From: Adhaeribacter aquaticus DSM 16391
GTDB taxonomy: Bacteria; Bacteroidota; Bacteroidia; Cytophagales; Hymenobacteraceae
NCBI RefSeq assembly: GCF_000473365.1
Contig: NZ_KI421517.1
Location: 372,001 to 436,000 of the forward strand
Direction: 5' to 3'
Length of the DNA stretch: 64,000 nt
The position numbers were made by a program, and so were the translations under genes. The notes beneath the pieces were generated by a model that saw only the letters and a program-made list of their open reading frames with translations, searched no databases and was not told where the DNA came from. Below are positions 8,359-18,116 of the stretch, piece by piece. Every line of letters begins with the position of its first letter. Position 1 is the first letter of the stretch.

Positions 8359-9543
8359 ATGGTAATGGAACACAAATATAATCAATTAAGCATAGAGCGG
8401 TATAGCGCTGATTTAGCTAAACTTTTGTGCGACCGCTATTTTGGGACAGCCACAGCTATCAACGGTCAGCAACTCATTGCTTTTATGCCAGTTAAGCAAG
8501 TTAATCTTTTTGTTATAAAAGAGCTGCTTTTAAACTGGAATAAGGAAATGGCTAACCTTAAAAGTCCTTATTTTGATTTTGAAAACGAGGAGGTTAAAGA
8601 GGCGTTGGTACAGTTTATGAATGTGCTTTCCCGGAAAATATTAATTAAACGGCCACATTTTGAACCTCTGTTAACAAAAGCAATAACAGATACTTTCCTT
8701 TGGGTGCTGGACCCGGCTAAGGTTTTTGAAGAGAAATTCCTGAAAGTCCAGGATACTATATCTGCCGATAAACTACAAACTCATTTAAAGTATATTGCTA
8801 TTCAGAAAGATTACCTGAAAGGGTTCTTGGAAAATTTAGTTTCAGGTCCACTTCCTTATGGCAATGTTTTAAATCAGTTTAAAACTTATTTACAACGGAA
8901 CAAACCAGAAACTAATCTTTTTGATACAGTAGCAGCAGAGTTCAACCAGATCTTGCCTTTCAACAAAGCTTCTTTTCTGGAAATGCCCAGTTGGGTAAAC
9001 GGTTTTGAAAAAGAAGATCCGTTTGCGCCTGAGCCCGAAAAACCACAGAATATAACGCCATCGTTTCCAGAGCAGTTGGTTGTAACACCTAAAGTGGAGC
9101 CGGCAACTCCGAAAGAAGAAGAACTTAAACCTGTATCGGTTTCTCCTACGCCTATTAACGGGCATATAAAGGATGAAACCATTCAAAACCTTCGGGTTGC
9201 CGAAGCCCGGTTAAATGATAAATTGCGGGTGGAGAAGTCTACTTTGAACGAGCGATTAGGAAAACCGGTAACTCCTTCGTTGCTTAGCAACCAAATGGAT
9301 AAAAAGATAGAATCCCTTAAGGACTCTATTTCTATAAACCAACGGTTTAGCTTCATTAATGAATTATTTAACGGCGAAAATATGGAATATTATAATGCCA
9401 TCCAGCGGTTAGATCAGTTTGGTGATGCAGAAAGTGCCAAGAACTTTGTAACACAAGACTTGGCAACTAAATATAAATGGGCTAAAAAAGAAGAGCACGT
9501 AAATAAGCTGCTTAAACTAATTGAGCGAAAATTTACTGCTTAA
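8359..9543 (+). CDS. Conserved unknown protein with Pro-rich linker
   Basis: The 394-residue protein has no signal peptide or membrane segment and is not recognised. An N-terminal helical region (1-210) is followed by a Pro/Glu/Lys-rich linker (about 215-270) and a C-terminal helical part. That part has a putative coiled coil (RVAEARLNDKLRVEKSTLNE) and a final block with SINQRFSFINELFNGEN and WAKKEEHVNKLLKLIE. The two-block layout looks like a cytoplasmic scaffold. Two start ATGs are possible, at 8359 and 8365. Codon use resembles its neighbours, and a strong terminator follows. No function can be given. Confidence 0.75.
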   Translation: MVMEHKYNQLSIERYSADLAKLLCDRYFGTATAINGQQLIAFMPVKQVNLFVIKELLLNWNKEMANLKSPYFDFENEEVKEALVQFMNVLSRKILIKRPHFEPLLTKAITDTFLWVLDPAKVFEEKFLKVQDTISADKLQTHLKYIAIQKDYLKGFLENLVSGPLPYGNVLNQFKTYLQRNKPETNLFDTVAAEFNQILPFNKASFLEMPSWVNGFEKEDPFAPEPEKPQNITPSFPEQLVVTPKVEPATPKEEELKPVSVSPTPINGHIKDETIQNLRVAEARLNDKLRVEKSTLNERLGKPVTPSLLSNQMDKKIESLKDSISINQRFSFINELFNGENMEYYNAIQRLDQFGDAESAKNFVTQDLATKYKWAKKEEHVNKLLKLIERKFTA

Positions 9544-9565
9544 ATCCTTAATAAAAATCATAAAT

Positions 9566-9600
9566 AAAAAAGGCGAATCTAATCTGGATTCGCCTTTTTT
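9566..9600. terminator. Bidirectional terminator
   Basis: A hairpin with GGCGAATC / GATTCGCC arms, a 7-nt loop and A/T runs on both sides separates the convergent unknown gene and rodA. Confidence 0.9.
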
Positions 9601-9635
9601 ATTTGTCCTGTTGAAGGATTATTCTTTCTTTAAAA

Positions 9636-10904
9636 TTATCGGGTTAAATCTTGTTTCCGGTTTGTATCAATGGCTAATAATATAAACAACAGTATGGTAA
9701 ATGACCATAAAGAAGAGCCGCCATAACTAAAGAATGGCAGCGGAATACCTACTACGGGTGCTAAACCAATGGTCATACCCACATTAACCAGGAAGTGAAA
9801 GAAAATGATAGAGGCAACACAATAACCATAAGACCGGCCAAATACTGTTTTCTGGCGTTCTGCAATAAATATAATTCGGGAAAGCAGAGCCATAAAAAGC
9901 CCTATTAAAACTAAAGCACCTATCCAGCCATGTTCTTCCCCAATGGTACAAAAAATAAAATCGGTACTTTGTTCCGGTACAAAATCAAACTTTGTTTGCG
10001 TTCCTTCTAAAAACCCTTTCCCAAAAAAGCCACCTGAACCAATAGCAATTTTGGACTGCGTTACATTCCACCCATAGCCCAAGGGGTCTGCTTCCGGATT
10101 GATTAATGCTTTAATTCTATTTTGCTGGTGCGGCTGCAGAATATCATTTACGAAAAAGTCAACACTAAAAATCATTCCAACCACGCCCACGTAAATAGCC
10201 AGAACAGTTTTTAGTTTGCGTAACAGGCGCTGATTAACCCAAATAAATAATCCAAACAGAACCGTAATAGCTATAATTAAATATAACTTAGGAATTAATA
10301 AGGTTAGAATAAACAAAGCCACTAAAACACTACCAATAATTAGTATTAGCGGCGACATCCCTTCCCGGAAAAAGGCCAGCAACAAAGACCCAAATACCAG
10401 AGCCGAACCCGTTTCGTTTGATAACAAAATCAGTAAAGGTGGCAACAAAGCAATACAAACCAATATTGCATGCTCTTTCCAGTTCTGATGCCGTAAATTA
10501 ATAGTGGCCATAAACCTGGAAACAGCTAAAGCGGTAGCAAACTTAGCAAACTCGGCCGGTTGTATTCTTATACTTCCGAACTCCAGCCAGGAACGGGAGC
10601 CAGCAATAGGCCGCGCAAATAAGAGCGTAAAAATCAGCAACAGAATCATTATCCCATAAATAAGGTATGCCACCGATTCGTAAGCTTTATAATCTATTAC
10701 TAATAAAATTATAATGATAATAATAGAGGTACCAATCCAAGCTAGTTGTTTGCCAGAGTTTATATCCCAGCTAAATATATTTACTACATTATCGGGGCTG
10801 TAAACCGCTGCATAAACATTAACCCAACCCAATATTACCATCGCGGCATACAGGAGTACAGTTATCCAATCTAAATTTCCGGACAATCTAAAAGATCTTT
10901 CCAT
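9636..10904 (-). CDS. rodA: Rod-shape protein RodA, SEDS peptidoglycan glycosyltransferase
   Basis: The 422-residue polytopic membrane protein (about 10 TM segments) has SEDS landmarks: GSRSWLEFGSIRIQPAEFAK near residue 100, a periplasmic loop with the QHQ-type LQPHQQNRI and GYGWNVTQSKIAIGSGG, and a C-terminal PLPFFSYGGSSLW. RodA polymerises lipid II into glycan strands during side-wall growth, with PBP2 as its partner. Its ATG overlaps the mrdA stop by one base (TAATG), implying translational coupling. It is the last gene of the mre/mrd operon. Confidence 0.95.
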   Translation of the reverse strand: MERSFRLSGNLDWITVLLYAAMVILGWVNVYAAVYSPDNVVNIFSWDINSGKQLAWIGTSIIIIIILLVIDYKAYESVAYLIYGIMILLLIFTLLFARPIAGSRSWLEFGSIRIQPAEFAKFATALAVSRFMATINLRHQNWKEHAILVCIALLPPLLILLSNETGSALVFGSLLLAFFREGMSPLILIIGSVLVALFILTLLIPKLYLIIAITVLFGLFIWVNQRLLRKLKTVLAIYVGVVGMIFSVDFFVNDILQPHQQNRIKALINPEADPLGYGWNVTQSKIAIGSGGFFGKGFLEGTQTKFDFVPEQSTDFIFCTIGEEHGWIGALVLIGLFMALLSRIIFIAERQKTVFGRSYGYCVASIIFFHFLVNVGMTIGLAPVVGIPLPFFSYGGSSLWSFTILLFILLAIDTNRKQDLTR

Positions 10905-12751
10905 TAGTGTGATGCTCCTTTATAAAATCCTCCAGTTTCTATATAATTCTCCCACCATTGCCGCTTTGGATTATCTGCAATAGTGCCGTTTATATATTTT
11001 TCAATCATTAATGTAGCTAAAGGTGCCGCCGAAGTTGAACCAAAACCAGCATTTTCTATATAAACAGCAATTGCAATTTTGGGATTCTGGCGAGGTGCAA
11101 AAGCGGCAAAAACTGCATGGTCGGCCCCATGCGGGTTCTGAACCGTTCCTGTTTTACCACATACTTCTATTCCTAAATGATTAATATTTGCATGCCAGCC
11201 TGTTCCCCACCGGGACGACATCACCTGAGACATTCCCTGAATAACTGGTTCAAAATGTTTAGGATCTACCGCTACATATTTTTTTTCCCTGTATTTAGAC
11301 AGTGGCTGATGTGTATTATCAATGCTTTTGATTAAATGAGGCACATAATAATAACCCCGGTTAGCAATGATGGCCATTAAGTTTGCTAATTGTAAAGGAG
11401 TGGCTCCTGTTTCTCCCTGCCCAATACTTAAGGAATAGAAAGTAGCATACTTCCACCCAGTTTTACCGTAAATTTTATCATATAACCTGGAGGAGGCAAT
11501 AATTCCGCGGTTTTCAAAAGGTAAATCAATCCCTAATTTATTAGCAAAACCAAAGGTTAATACCTTTTCCCGCCATTGATCTAGTCCCTTATGGGTATCT
11601 TCATAAATATTCCGGGATTGCCCACGATTAACTTCTGCTTGAAAAACCCGATAAAAATACGGGTTACAGGAGTTCTCAATTCCCAAGGCTAAACTAGCGG
11701 GATAGGGATGACCATGAGCACATTTAACTAACGACTGGTTGCAGGGAAACCCCGTTCCTGGTGTTATTACGCCGTCTTGTAAAGCAATAAGCGCCTGCAC
11801 CAATTTAAAAACAGAACCTGGCGGGTTGGTTGAATTGATAGGTCGGTTTAATAAAGGCTTACTTTTATCTTTCAGCAAAGCCATATAATTATTACCCAGA
11901 TCTTTTCCGGTTAACAAATTAGGATCATAAAACGGCGCCGAAACAAAGGCCAGTATTTCGCCGGTGCTGGGATCAATAGCTACCACTCCGCCTCGCTTTC
12001 CTTTCAACATGCGTTCAGCATATTGTTGCAAATCCAGATCAATAGAGGATATTAGGTTCTGGCCAGCGACCGAAGCCGTATCGTACATCCCGTTTTTAAA
12101 AGAACCCTTATCAATTCCCCTAACATTCACCATCCGGTACTTTACCCCTTTGCGTCCCATGAGTATTTTCTCATATTCCCGCTCTATCCCGCTGACTCCT
12201 ATATAATCGCCGGGATCATAGACTGCATAAGCACTATCCTCCAACTTCTGAGGACTAATTTCGCCAATATAACCTAAGGCATGGGATAAACTTTGGTGCG
12301 GATACCCCCGAACCGTGCGGGCATTTATATAAAACCCCGGAAATTCTACCAGATTATCCTGAATAGAGGCAAACTCTTCGGTATTTAATCGCTGTAAAAA
12401 GGGAGAAGCCTTAACGTAAGAGTATGCCTTCGCCGCTTTTATTTTGAGACGAAATTCTTCCAGAGGAATTTTAAATAATTGGCAGAAACGTAAGGTGTCA
12501 ATATTTTTTATTTCTTTAGGAACTACCATTACGTCATATACCGGCGTGTTCTGCACCAGTAACTTGCCTTTGCGGTCATAAATTAACCCCCGAAAAGGAT
12601 ACTCTATTACCCGCTTAATGGCATTAGCGTCTGCAGCATGTTTATATTCTGCGCTTAATACCTGGATAAAAAATAACTTTATTGCAAATACAGCTCCTAC
12701 TATAAAAAAGATAGCCTGAACAATGTATTTTCGATTCTCTAAATATTTCAA
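10904..12751 (-). CDS. mrdA: Penicillin-binding protein 2 (class B PBP transpeptidase)
   Basis: The 615-residue protein has one N-terminal TM anchor, a pedestal domain with FRGLIYDRKGKLL, and a transpeptidase domain. The active-site motifs are SVFK (Ser313/Lys316), SCN (361-363) and KTG (533-535). It cross-links peptidoglycan with RodA during elongation. The annotated start is a TTG at 12749-12751, and no ATG is available near the anchor. A 147 bp gap separates it from mreD upstream, unusually long within this operon. Confidence 0.95.
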   Translation of the reverse strand: MKYLENRKYIVQAIFFIVGAVFAIKLFFIQVLSAEYKHAADANAIKRVIEYPFRGLIYDRKGKLLVQNTPVYDVMVVPKEIKNIDTLRFCQLFKIPLEEFRLKIKAAKAYSYVKASPFLQRLNTEEFASIQDNLVEFPGFYINARTVRGYPHQSLSHALGYIGEISPQKLEDSAYAVYDPGDYIGVSGIEREYEKILMGRKGVKYRMVNVRGIDKGSFKNGMYDTASVAGQNLISSIDLDLQQYAERMLKGKRGGVVAIDPSTGEILAFVSAPFYDPNLLTGKDLGNNYMALLKDKSKPLLNRPINSTNPPGSVFKLVQALIALQDGVITPGTGFPCNQSLVKCAHGHPYPASLALGIENSCNPYFYRVFQAEVNRGQSRNIYEDTHKGLDQWREKVLTFGFANKLGIDLPFENRGIIASSRLYDKIYGKTGWKYATFYSLSIGQGETGATPLQLANLMAIIANRGYYYVPHLIKSIDNTHQPLSKYREKKYVAVDPKHFEPVIQGMSQVMSSRWGTGWHANINHLGIEVCGKTGTVQNPHGADHAVFAAFAPRQNPKIAIAVYIENAGFGSTSAAPLATLMIEKYINGTIADNPKRQWWENYIETGGFYKGASH

Positions 12752-12898
12752 CTTCTAACAGAATTGAATAAAATGGTTAATCCTTAACCAATTTAAGAGG
12801 CTACCAAGTTCAAAAGTAAAACTTGTGCCGCCACAAAGATACCAGAAATTTAAGGATAATATAAAAGGAGAAACAAAGCCTTTTAAAGAGATATATGG

Positions 12899-13417
12899 TT
12901 ATCTGCTTCTGCGCTCTGAGAAGAATAGTAATTGAATAATAACTAAAACCAGGAAAGTAAAAAGGGTGCTTAGAAAAACTTTGGCCAAGGTAAATCCTAT
13001 TTGCCGAAAACTTCCTAATTCCAGAAAAAACAAGAAGAAGTGGTGTATAAAAACCAAAAACAGCGCATATACCGAAAACCAACGCCACCCCATAATGTGA
13101 ACATTTACACTATCATTCAACTCGTAATCGTCCCGCGGAGTTAATACATACAAAACATAAGGCCGCAAAAAGGCTAGTAACACGCAGGATGCAGCATTTA
13201 TACCTATGGTATCGTAAAATATATCCACTGTTATTCCCGAAACAAATGCCATTACTAACAAAAAAACTTTGGGCATTTGAATGGGCAGAAATAACAGAAA
13301 GGCTATGTAAATAAAGCAAAATGCCATATTAAATAACACCATATTACGCATGAGCAATATCTGCATGGTCATAAAAATGACAAAATGGAAGATATGAGCA
13401 AATATGCGATTATTCAT
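12899..13417 (-). CDS. mreD: Rod-shape-determining membrane protein MreD
   Basis: The 172-residue hydrophobic protein has about five TM segments and lies between mreC and mrdA, the conserved position of mreD. The segment MAFVSGITVDIFYDTIGINAAS resembles the MreD GxxxDxxxxxxxG core. The start ATG overlaps the mreC 3' end by 8 bp. MreD links MreC to the elongasome. Sequence conservation in this family is low, so the call rests on topology, size and position. Confidence 0.88.
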   Translation of the reverse strand: MNNRIFAHIFHFVIFMTMQILLMRNMVLFNMAFCFIYIAFLLFLPIQMPKVFLLVMAFVSGITVDIFYDTIGINAASCVLLAFLRPYVLYVLTPRDDYELNDSVNVHIMGWRWFSVYALFLVFIHHFFLFFLELGSFRQIGFTLAKVFLSTLFTFLVLVIIQLLFFSERRSR

Positions 13418-14312
13418 TTTCTTCTGTAATTCCGCTTTTCAATTCTAAAGAGTCACGCTCAGTCCGGTGCAAATTTTTAATCACGTACACGTACGACAAC
13501 TTATCAAAATCAACTGCCAGACGCATTCGAATAGTATAAAAGCTCTGATCCGCTTCTTTGGCAACAGAAGTTACTCGTCCTACCATAACTCCTTCCGGAA
13601 AAACAGCATTGTACCCGGAAGTTACCACTGTATCACCTTTCATAACTTTTATATGGCGTGGAATGTAGTTAAGGTTAGCCATCAAGTAATTTTCGCCACC
13701 CCATTTAACTGACCCAATGGTGCCATTGCGCCTTATTTTAGATGATACTAACATTTGGGAGTGCAAGATAGATGTAACCGTAGCATAATGTTCGGAGGTA
13801 GCTTTTACCCGACCTATCACACCTTCACTGGATACTACACCCATACCCGGTTCTACGCCATCGGCACTGCCAACATTAATGGTTAAGTAATTATTAACCC
13901 GTCGAACGGAGTTATTAACGACTTTGCCAGGAATAAATTGAAAGGTTTTTAATAGTCCAAAATTGTTTAACTTTTCTTGAGCTAAAGCAAGGCTATCAGG
14001 TTTGGTTCTATAAGTAGAATCTGGCGCTGGGGGTATTTTTTCCAGAATACCGGAAGTCATGACCTTGGTTAACGATTCCTTTAATTCCCGATTTTCGTCG
14101 ACTAAGGCCCGGTTCACTTCTATCAGACGGAAATAATCAGAAACTTCCCGCTGGAATTCCATGACCCGCCCCGCATACATATTGGCAGAGTTATAGAAGG
14201 CCGCTCCCTGGTAATTGTTATTTTGAACAATGAGGTAGCCGCAAACTATTTCGAGCAATAAAAACACCAGGAATCCCCGGTACCGGTAAATAAAAGCAAA
14301 TAAATTGCGCAT
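13410..14312 (-). CDS. mreC: Rod-shape-determining protein MreC
   Basis: The 300-residue protein has one N-terminal TM helix, a coiled coil (VNRALVDENRELKESL) and the MreC beta-domain, with GVVSSEGVIGRV, ILHSQMLVSSKIRRNGTIG and GDTVVTSGYNAVFPEGVMVG. MreC is the periplasmic scaffold that activates PBP2. It is 9 bp downstream of mreB and overlaps mreD. Length is typical. Confidence 0.95.
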   Translation of the reverse strand: MRNLFAFIYRYRGFLVFLLLEIVCGYLIVQNNNYQGAAFYNSANMYAGRVMEFQREVSDYFRLIEVNRALVDENRELKESLTKVMTSGILEKIPPAPDSTYRTKPDSLALAQEKLNNFGLLKTFQFIPGKVVNNSVRRVNNYLTINVGSADGVEPGMGVVSSEGVIGRVKATSEHYATVTSILHSQMLVSSKIRRNGTIGSVKWGGENYLMANLNYIPRHIKVMKGDTVVTSGYNAVFPEGVMVGRVTSVAKEADQSFYTIRMRLAVDFDKLSYVYVIKNLHRTERDSLELKSGITEENE

Positions 14313-14321
14313 TGAACGCGA

Positions 14322-15347
14322 TTAGGTCAGAAGTACATTCTTGAAGCCATCGATGTTCTTAATAGCAGCACCTGTACCTCTTACTACCGCACGTAATGGA
14401 TCTTCCGCAATATGAATAGGCAATTTGGTTTTAGCTGCCAGACGCTTATCTAAGCCCCGCAACAAAGCGCCGCCGCCGGTTAAATGAATGCCGTTAACAT
14501 ATATATCCGCAGAAAGTTCAGGTGGCGAAATCTCCAGTGCCTTCAGCACCGCTTCTTCAATTTTAGAAACCGATTTATCTATAGCTGCAGCAATCTCTGT
14601 GTAAGTTACTTTTATAACTTTTGGAATGCCCGTCATCAAATCCCGGCCGCGGATTTCATAATCTTCTGGTGGGTTATCCAATTCCGGCAGGGCCGCCCCC
14701 ACCTCAATTTTAATTTTTTCAGCAGAACGTTCTCCAATCAATAAATTGTGCTGACGGCGCATATAATCCAGAATATCCTGGTTAAACACATCTCCAGCCA
14801 CTTTAATGGATTGATCGCATACAATACCCGATAAGGCAATCACGGCAATTTCAGTAGTTCCCCCTCCAATATCTACAATCATAGAGCCAATTGGTTGTTC
14901 TACATCAATGCCAATACCAATAGCCGCAGCCATTGGCTCCTGAATCATCCAAACTTCTTTGGCGCCAGCATGTTCTGCAGAGTCGCGCACAGCACGTTTT
15001 TCTACTTCAGTAATACCAGAGGGAATGCAAATAACCATACGGTGAGAAGGTTGAAATAACCGGCTCCGGGTATCTATCATCTTAATTAAACCCCTGATCA
15101 TTTGCTCAGCCGCATAAAAATCAGCTATAACTCCGTCCTTTAAAGGGCGAATTGTCTTGATATTATCGTGCGTTTTTTCGTGCATTTGCATGGCACTGCG
15201 CCCTACCGCTAACACTTTATTAGTAGTGCGGTCAACAGCAATGATTGAAGGCTCGTCAACAACAATCTTATCGTTATGAATAATAAGGGTATTGGCAGTA
15301 CCCAAATCTATGGCTATATCGCTAGTGAGAAAATTAAATAATCCCAT
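14322..15347 (-). CDS. mreB: Rod-shape-determining actin-like protein MreB
   Basis: The 341-residue protein is an actin-family ATPase. SDIAIDLGTANTLI is phosphate loop 1, IVDIGGGTTEIAVIALSGIV is phosphate loop 2, and HLTGGGALLRGLD is the adenosine motif. MreB filaments guide side-wall synthesis. It is the first gene of the mreB-mreC-mreD-mrdA-rodA operon, and a candidate -7 element lies 71 bp before its ATG. Confidence 0.97.
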   Translation of the reverse strand: MGLFNFLTSDIAIDLGTANTLIIHNDKIVVDEPSIIAVDRTTNKVLAVGRSAMQMHEKTHDNIKTIRPLKDGVIADFYAAEQMIRGLIKMIDTRSRLFQPSHRMVICIPSGITEVEKRAVRDSAEHAGAKEVWMIQEPMAAAIGIGIDVEQPIGSMIVDIGGGTTEIAVIALSGIVCDQSIKVAGDVFNQDILDYMRRQHNLLIGERSAEKIKIEVGAALPELDNPPEDYEIRGRDLMTGIPKVIKVTYTEIAAAIDKSVSKIEEAVLKALEISPPELSADIYVNGIHLTGGGALLRGLDKRLAAKTKLPIHIAEDPLRAVVRGTGAAIKNIDGFKNVLLT

Positions 15348-15417
15348 TCTGAAATGTTCTCTGGCTTATAAATGTGTATGCTTTGGGGCACACCAACATT
15401 TTGTGAATTTTTCAGCG

Positions 15418-15425
15418 CAAAACTA
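15418..15425 (-). promoter_or_regulatory. Candidate -7 element of the mreB operon
   Basis: TAGTTTTG on the minus strand matches TAnnTTTG perfectly and would give a leader of about 65 nt. The -33 box is not convincing. Confidence 0.4.
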
Positions 15426-15623
15426 CGTATTTTACATCAATTATTAATACTATTCTAATAAAACAAACTTTGTGTTCTAATTAATCTTCCCGTATTTTCT
15501 ATTGATTTATTATTAACAGCCTCATTTAACTCTTTCAAATAACTAATCGGCAAAATTCCTTCTCAGTAAAATGCCTGTACAACCTTATTTTACAAACCTT
15601 TATATTTAAAGCTTTAGATACCG

Positions 15624-16352
15624 TTAATCCACTCCAAACTCTAATTTAACAGTAATGGAAGCCGTTTTTTGTTTTGCGATGGTATTAAAAGTACCGCCAT
15701 AGCTAAAGCTTTCGGATGAGTTTTGGCCAGTAATTTGAAAAATACCCATATTCGCACTTTTTAGAGAACCAATCTCACTGCCGGCATTATCCGCAATTTT
15801 TGTGCCCCGTAACCGACCATCAGCGGTGGCTTTAGCCAACATTTCAATTTTTAACTCACTTAACCTGGTATAAAAATACTCTGGTGCCTGCGAATACAGT
15901 TCAATATCCAAATCAATTAATTCAGTAATTTCCCTTGATATCTTTTCTACTTTATCTACTTCTTTTGATTCGATGCTGATATTTTGTACTAATGTATAAC
16001 CATCGAATACTTCAGTACTCATATTTTCATTTAACCTTTCGCTGCGATAGTTTTTTTGAATATCTACCGCCGAGAATACGATCTCTTTTTCATTTACACC
16101 TTTCGACAGTAAATATTTGCGGATATTAGCTGCATCTTTTTTAAGCACCGTGTAGGCATCCTGTATGGATAAAGACTTTCTGGAAAATGAGGCGCGCCAA
16201 ACAATTAAATCAGAAGTAAAATCAGTGGATGCTGAACCAGTCACATTAATGGTTTCAGGAGGTCGTTTAGATTTAGTCCAGGAGTTTCCCAGAATAAGCG
16301 CCGTAATAATGACAGCTAGCGCCAGAATTGAGGTATTTAAAGCATTTTTCAT
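15624..16352 (-). CDS. SIMPL-domain periplasmic protein
   Basis: The 242-residue protein has an N-terminal signal anchor (about 5-25) followed by a SIMPL/DUF541 domain. Features are NVTGSASTDFTSDLIVW, the VSIESKEV-type strand and a C-terminal TASITVKLEFGVD strand. SIMPL proteins are periplasmic and poorly understood; some affect oxidative or envelope stress. It stands alone between the mre operon and purH, on the same strand as both. Confidence 0.8.
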   Translation of the reverse strand: MKNALNTSILALAVIITALILGNSWTKSKRPPETINVTGSASTDFTSDLIVWRASFSRKSLSIQDAYTVLKKDAANIRKYLLSKGVNEKEIVFSAVDIQKNYRSERLNENMSTEVFDGYTLVQNISIESKEVDKVEKISREITELIDLDIELYSQAPEYFYTRLSELKIEMLAKATADGRLRGTKIADNAGSEIGSLKSANMGIFQITGQNSSESFSYGGTFNTIAKQKTASITVKLEFGVD

Positions 16353-16456
16353 AATACAGGAATAATTTACAGCATAATATGTTTATTGCAAATCTCCGGC
16401 CACAAATATTAACTAATGAATATATTTTAGAGCAAATCTTCTTGAGCTTACTAAAA

Positions 16457-16488
16457 AAAATGCCTTGCTTTATAAAGCAAGGCATTTT
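16457..16488 (-). terminator. Terminator downstream of purH
   Basis: The hairpin AAAATGCCTTGCTT / AAGCAAGGCATTTT lies 30 bp after the purH stop, with flanking A/T runs that give a T tract on the minus strand. Confidence 0.88.
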
Positions 16489-16517
16489 ACAATTTATAAC
16501 TAAAGTTTTATTGCAAA

Positions 16518-18041
16518 TTAATGCTTAAAGTGACGCACACCGGTAAATACCATAGCCATGTTATTAGCATTACAATAATCAATAGAATCCTGATCCTTTA
16601 TGGAGCCACCTGGCTGTACTACTGCTTCAATTCCTACTTGGCTTGCAATTTCCACGCAATCCGGAAATGGAAAGAAAGCATCTGAGGCCATTACGGCACC
16701 TTGTAGTTCAAACCCAAAACTTTTAGCTTTTTCAATTGCCTGATTCAAGGCATCTACCCGGGAAGTTTGTCCTACTCCACTGGAAATTAACCGGTTTTCA
16801 GTAGAGAACACAATGGTATTAGATTTAGTATGCTTACAAACTTTCAAAGCAAAAACCAACGCTTTGTTTTGTTCAGGAGTGGTAGCGCGGTCTGTAACCA
16901 CTTTAAAATCTGCTTCTATTTCGGTAGCTAAATCTTTATCCTGCTCAATTACCCCATTTAATAAGGTTTTAAATTGTTTTACTGGCAAGTCAAGTGGTTT
17001 GCGACGAAGTAAAATCCGGTTCTTTTTAGTTTGTAAAATTTCTAACGCATCAGTTGCAAAATCTGGCGCAATCAATACTTCAAAAAATAATTTATTTAAT
17101 TCTTCTGCTGTCGCTTTATCTATTGTCTTATTAGAGATAATTACCCCGCCAAATGCAGAAACCGGATCACAGGCAAAGGCCGTTACATAAGCTTCATGTA
17201 AGGTTGGCGCAACCGCTACCCCACAGGCGTTGGTGTGTTTTAAAATAGCTACAGCCGGCTCTTCCTGAAATTCATCAATTAACGCTACGGCCGCATCTAC
17301 ATCTACCAGGTTATTATAAGATAACTGCTTTCCGTGTATCTGATCAAATAAATTGCTTAAATCTCCATAGAATACTCCTTTTTGGTGAGGATTCTCGCCG
17401 TAACGTAATGGAGTAGCCTCCCGCAGACTTTGCTTGAATACTTCTTCAGCACCATTATTTAAATAATTAAAAATATGGGTATCATAATGCGAAGAAATAT
17501 CAAATGCCTTAGCGGCAAAGCGCTTCCGGTCAGCTAAAGTTGTTCCGCCCTGGTTGTTACGCAAAATATCCACTACTTCAGTATATTGTTCGCGGGAAGA
17601 AACGACCAGCACGTCCTGGAAATTTTTAGCCGCCGCCCGGATTAGGGAAATACCGCCAATATCAATCTTTTCAATTACATCTGCCTCGGAAGCTCCTGAT
17701 TTTACAGTTTCTTCAAAAGGATATAAATCAACCACTACTAAATCAATAGTTGGGATTTCATAAGTCTGTACCTCTGCCTGATCATTTTCATGAGACCGAC
17801 GGTGCAGAATACCACCAAAAATTTTAGGATGAAGGGTTTTAACACGGCCTCCAAAAATAGCCGGATACTGCGTTAAGTCCTCTACGGCTGTTACCTGAGC
17901 GCCCAGGCCTTCCAGAAAACTTTGCGTACCGCCAGTAGAATAAATAGTAGCACCCTGTTCTTTCAGGAACTCAACAAGCGGCTCCAGGTGGTCTTTGTAA
18001 TAAACCGAAATTAAGGCTGATTTGATTTTTATGGTATCCAT
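16518..18041 (-). CDS. purH: Bifunctional AICAR transformylase / IMP cyclohydrolase
   Basis: The 507-residue protein has an N-terminal IMP cyclohydrolase (MGS-like) domain with SVYYKDHLEPLVEFL and STGGTQSFLE, and a C-terminal AICAR formyltransferase domain with LRYGENPHQKG, LKHTNACGVAV and GVGQTSRVDA. It catalyses the last two steps of IMP synthesis. It lies 75 bp after purN on the same strand, probably as a two-gene purine operon, and ends at a strong terminator. Confidence 0.97.
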   Translation of the reverse strand: MDTIKIKSALISVYYKDHLEPLVEFLKEQGATIYSTGGTQSFLEGLGAQVTAVEDLTQYPAIFGGRVKTLHPKIFGGILHRRSHENDQAEVQTYEIPTIDLVVVDLYPFEETVKSGASEADVIEKIDIGGISLIRAAAKNFQDVLVVSSREQYTEVVDILRNNQGGTTLADRKRFAAKAFDISSHYDTHIFNYLNNGAEEVFKQSLREATPLRYGENPHQKGVFYGDLSNLFDQIHGKQLSYNNLVDVDAAVALIDEFQEEPAVAILKHTNACGVAVAPTLHEAYVTAFACDPVSAFGGVIISNKTIDKATAEELNKLFFEVLIAPDFATDALEILQTKKNRILLRRKPLDLPVKQFKTLLNGVIEQDKDLATEIEADFKVVTDRATTPEQNKALVFALKVCKHTKSNTIVFSTENRLISSGVGQTSRVDALNQAIEKAKSFGFELQGAVMASDAFFPFPDCVEIASQVGIEAVVQPGGSIKDQDSIDYCNANNMAMVFTGVRHFKH

Positions 18042-18116
18042 GGGTATTTAATATAATTCTATTCTTTCTATAAGGTTCTGCCAGTAATGCGTTCCTATTA
18101 CACCCACTTCCGTTTT

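Noticed and set aside
8886-9186. Two minus-strand ORFs of 98 codons within the 394-residue gene
   Set aside because: Shadows of the Pro/Glu/Lys-rich linker; low complexity and no conserved motif.
12810-13088. Minus-strand ORF overlapping mreD in another frame
   Set aside because: It lies within the mreD coding region, has no family features, and mreD fits the operon position and topology.
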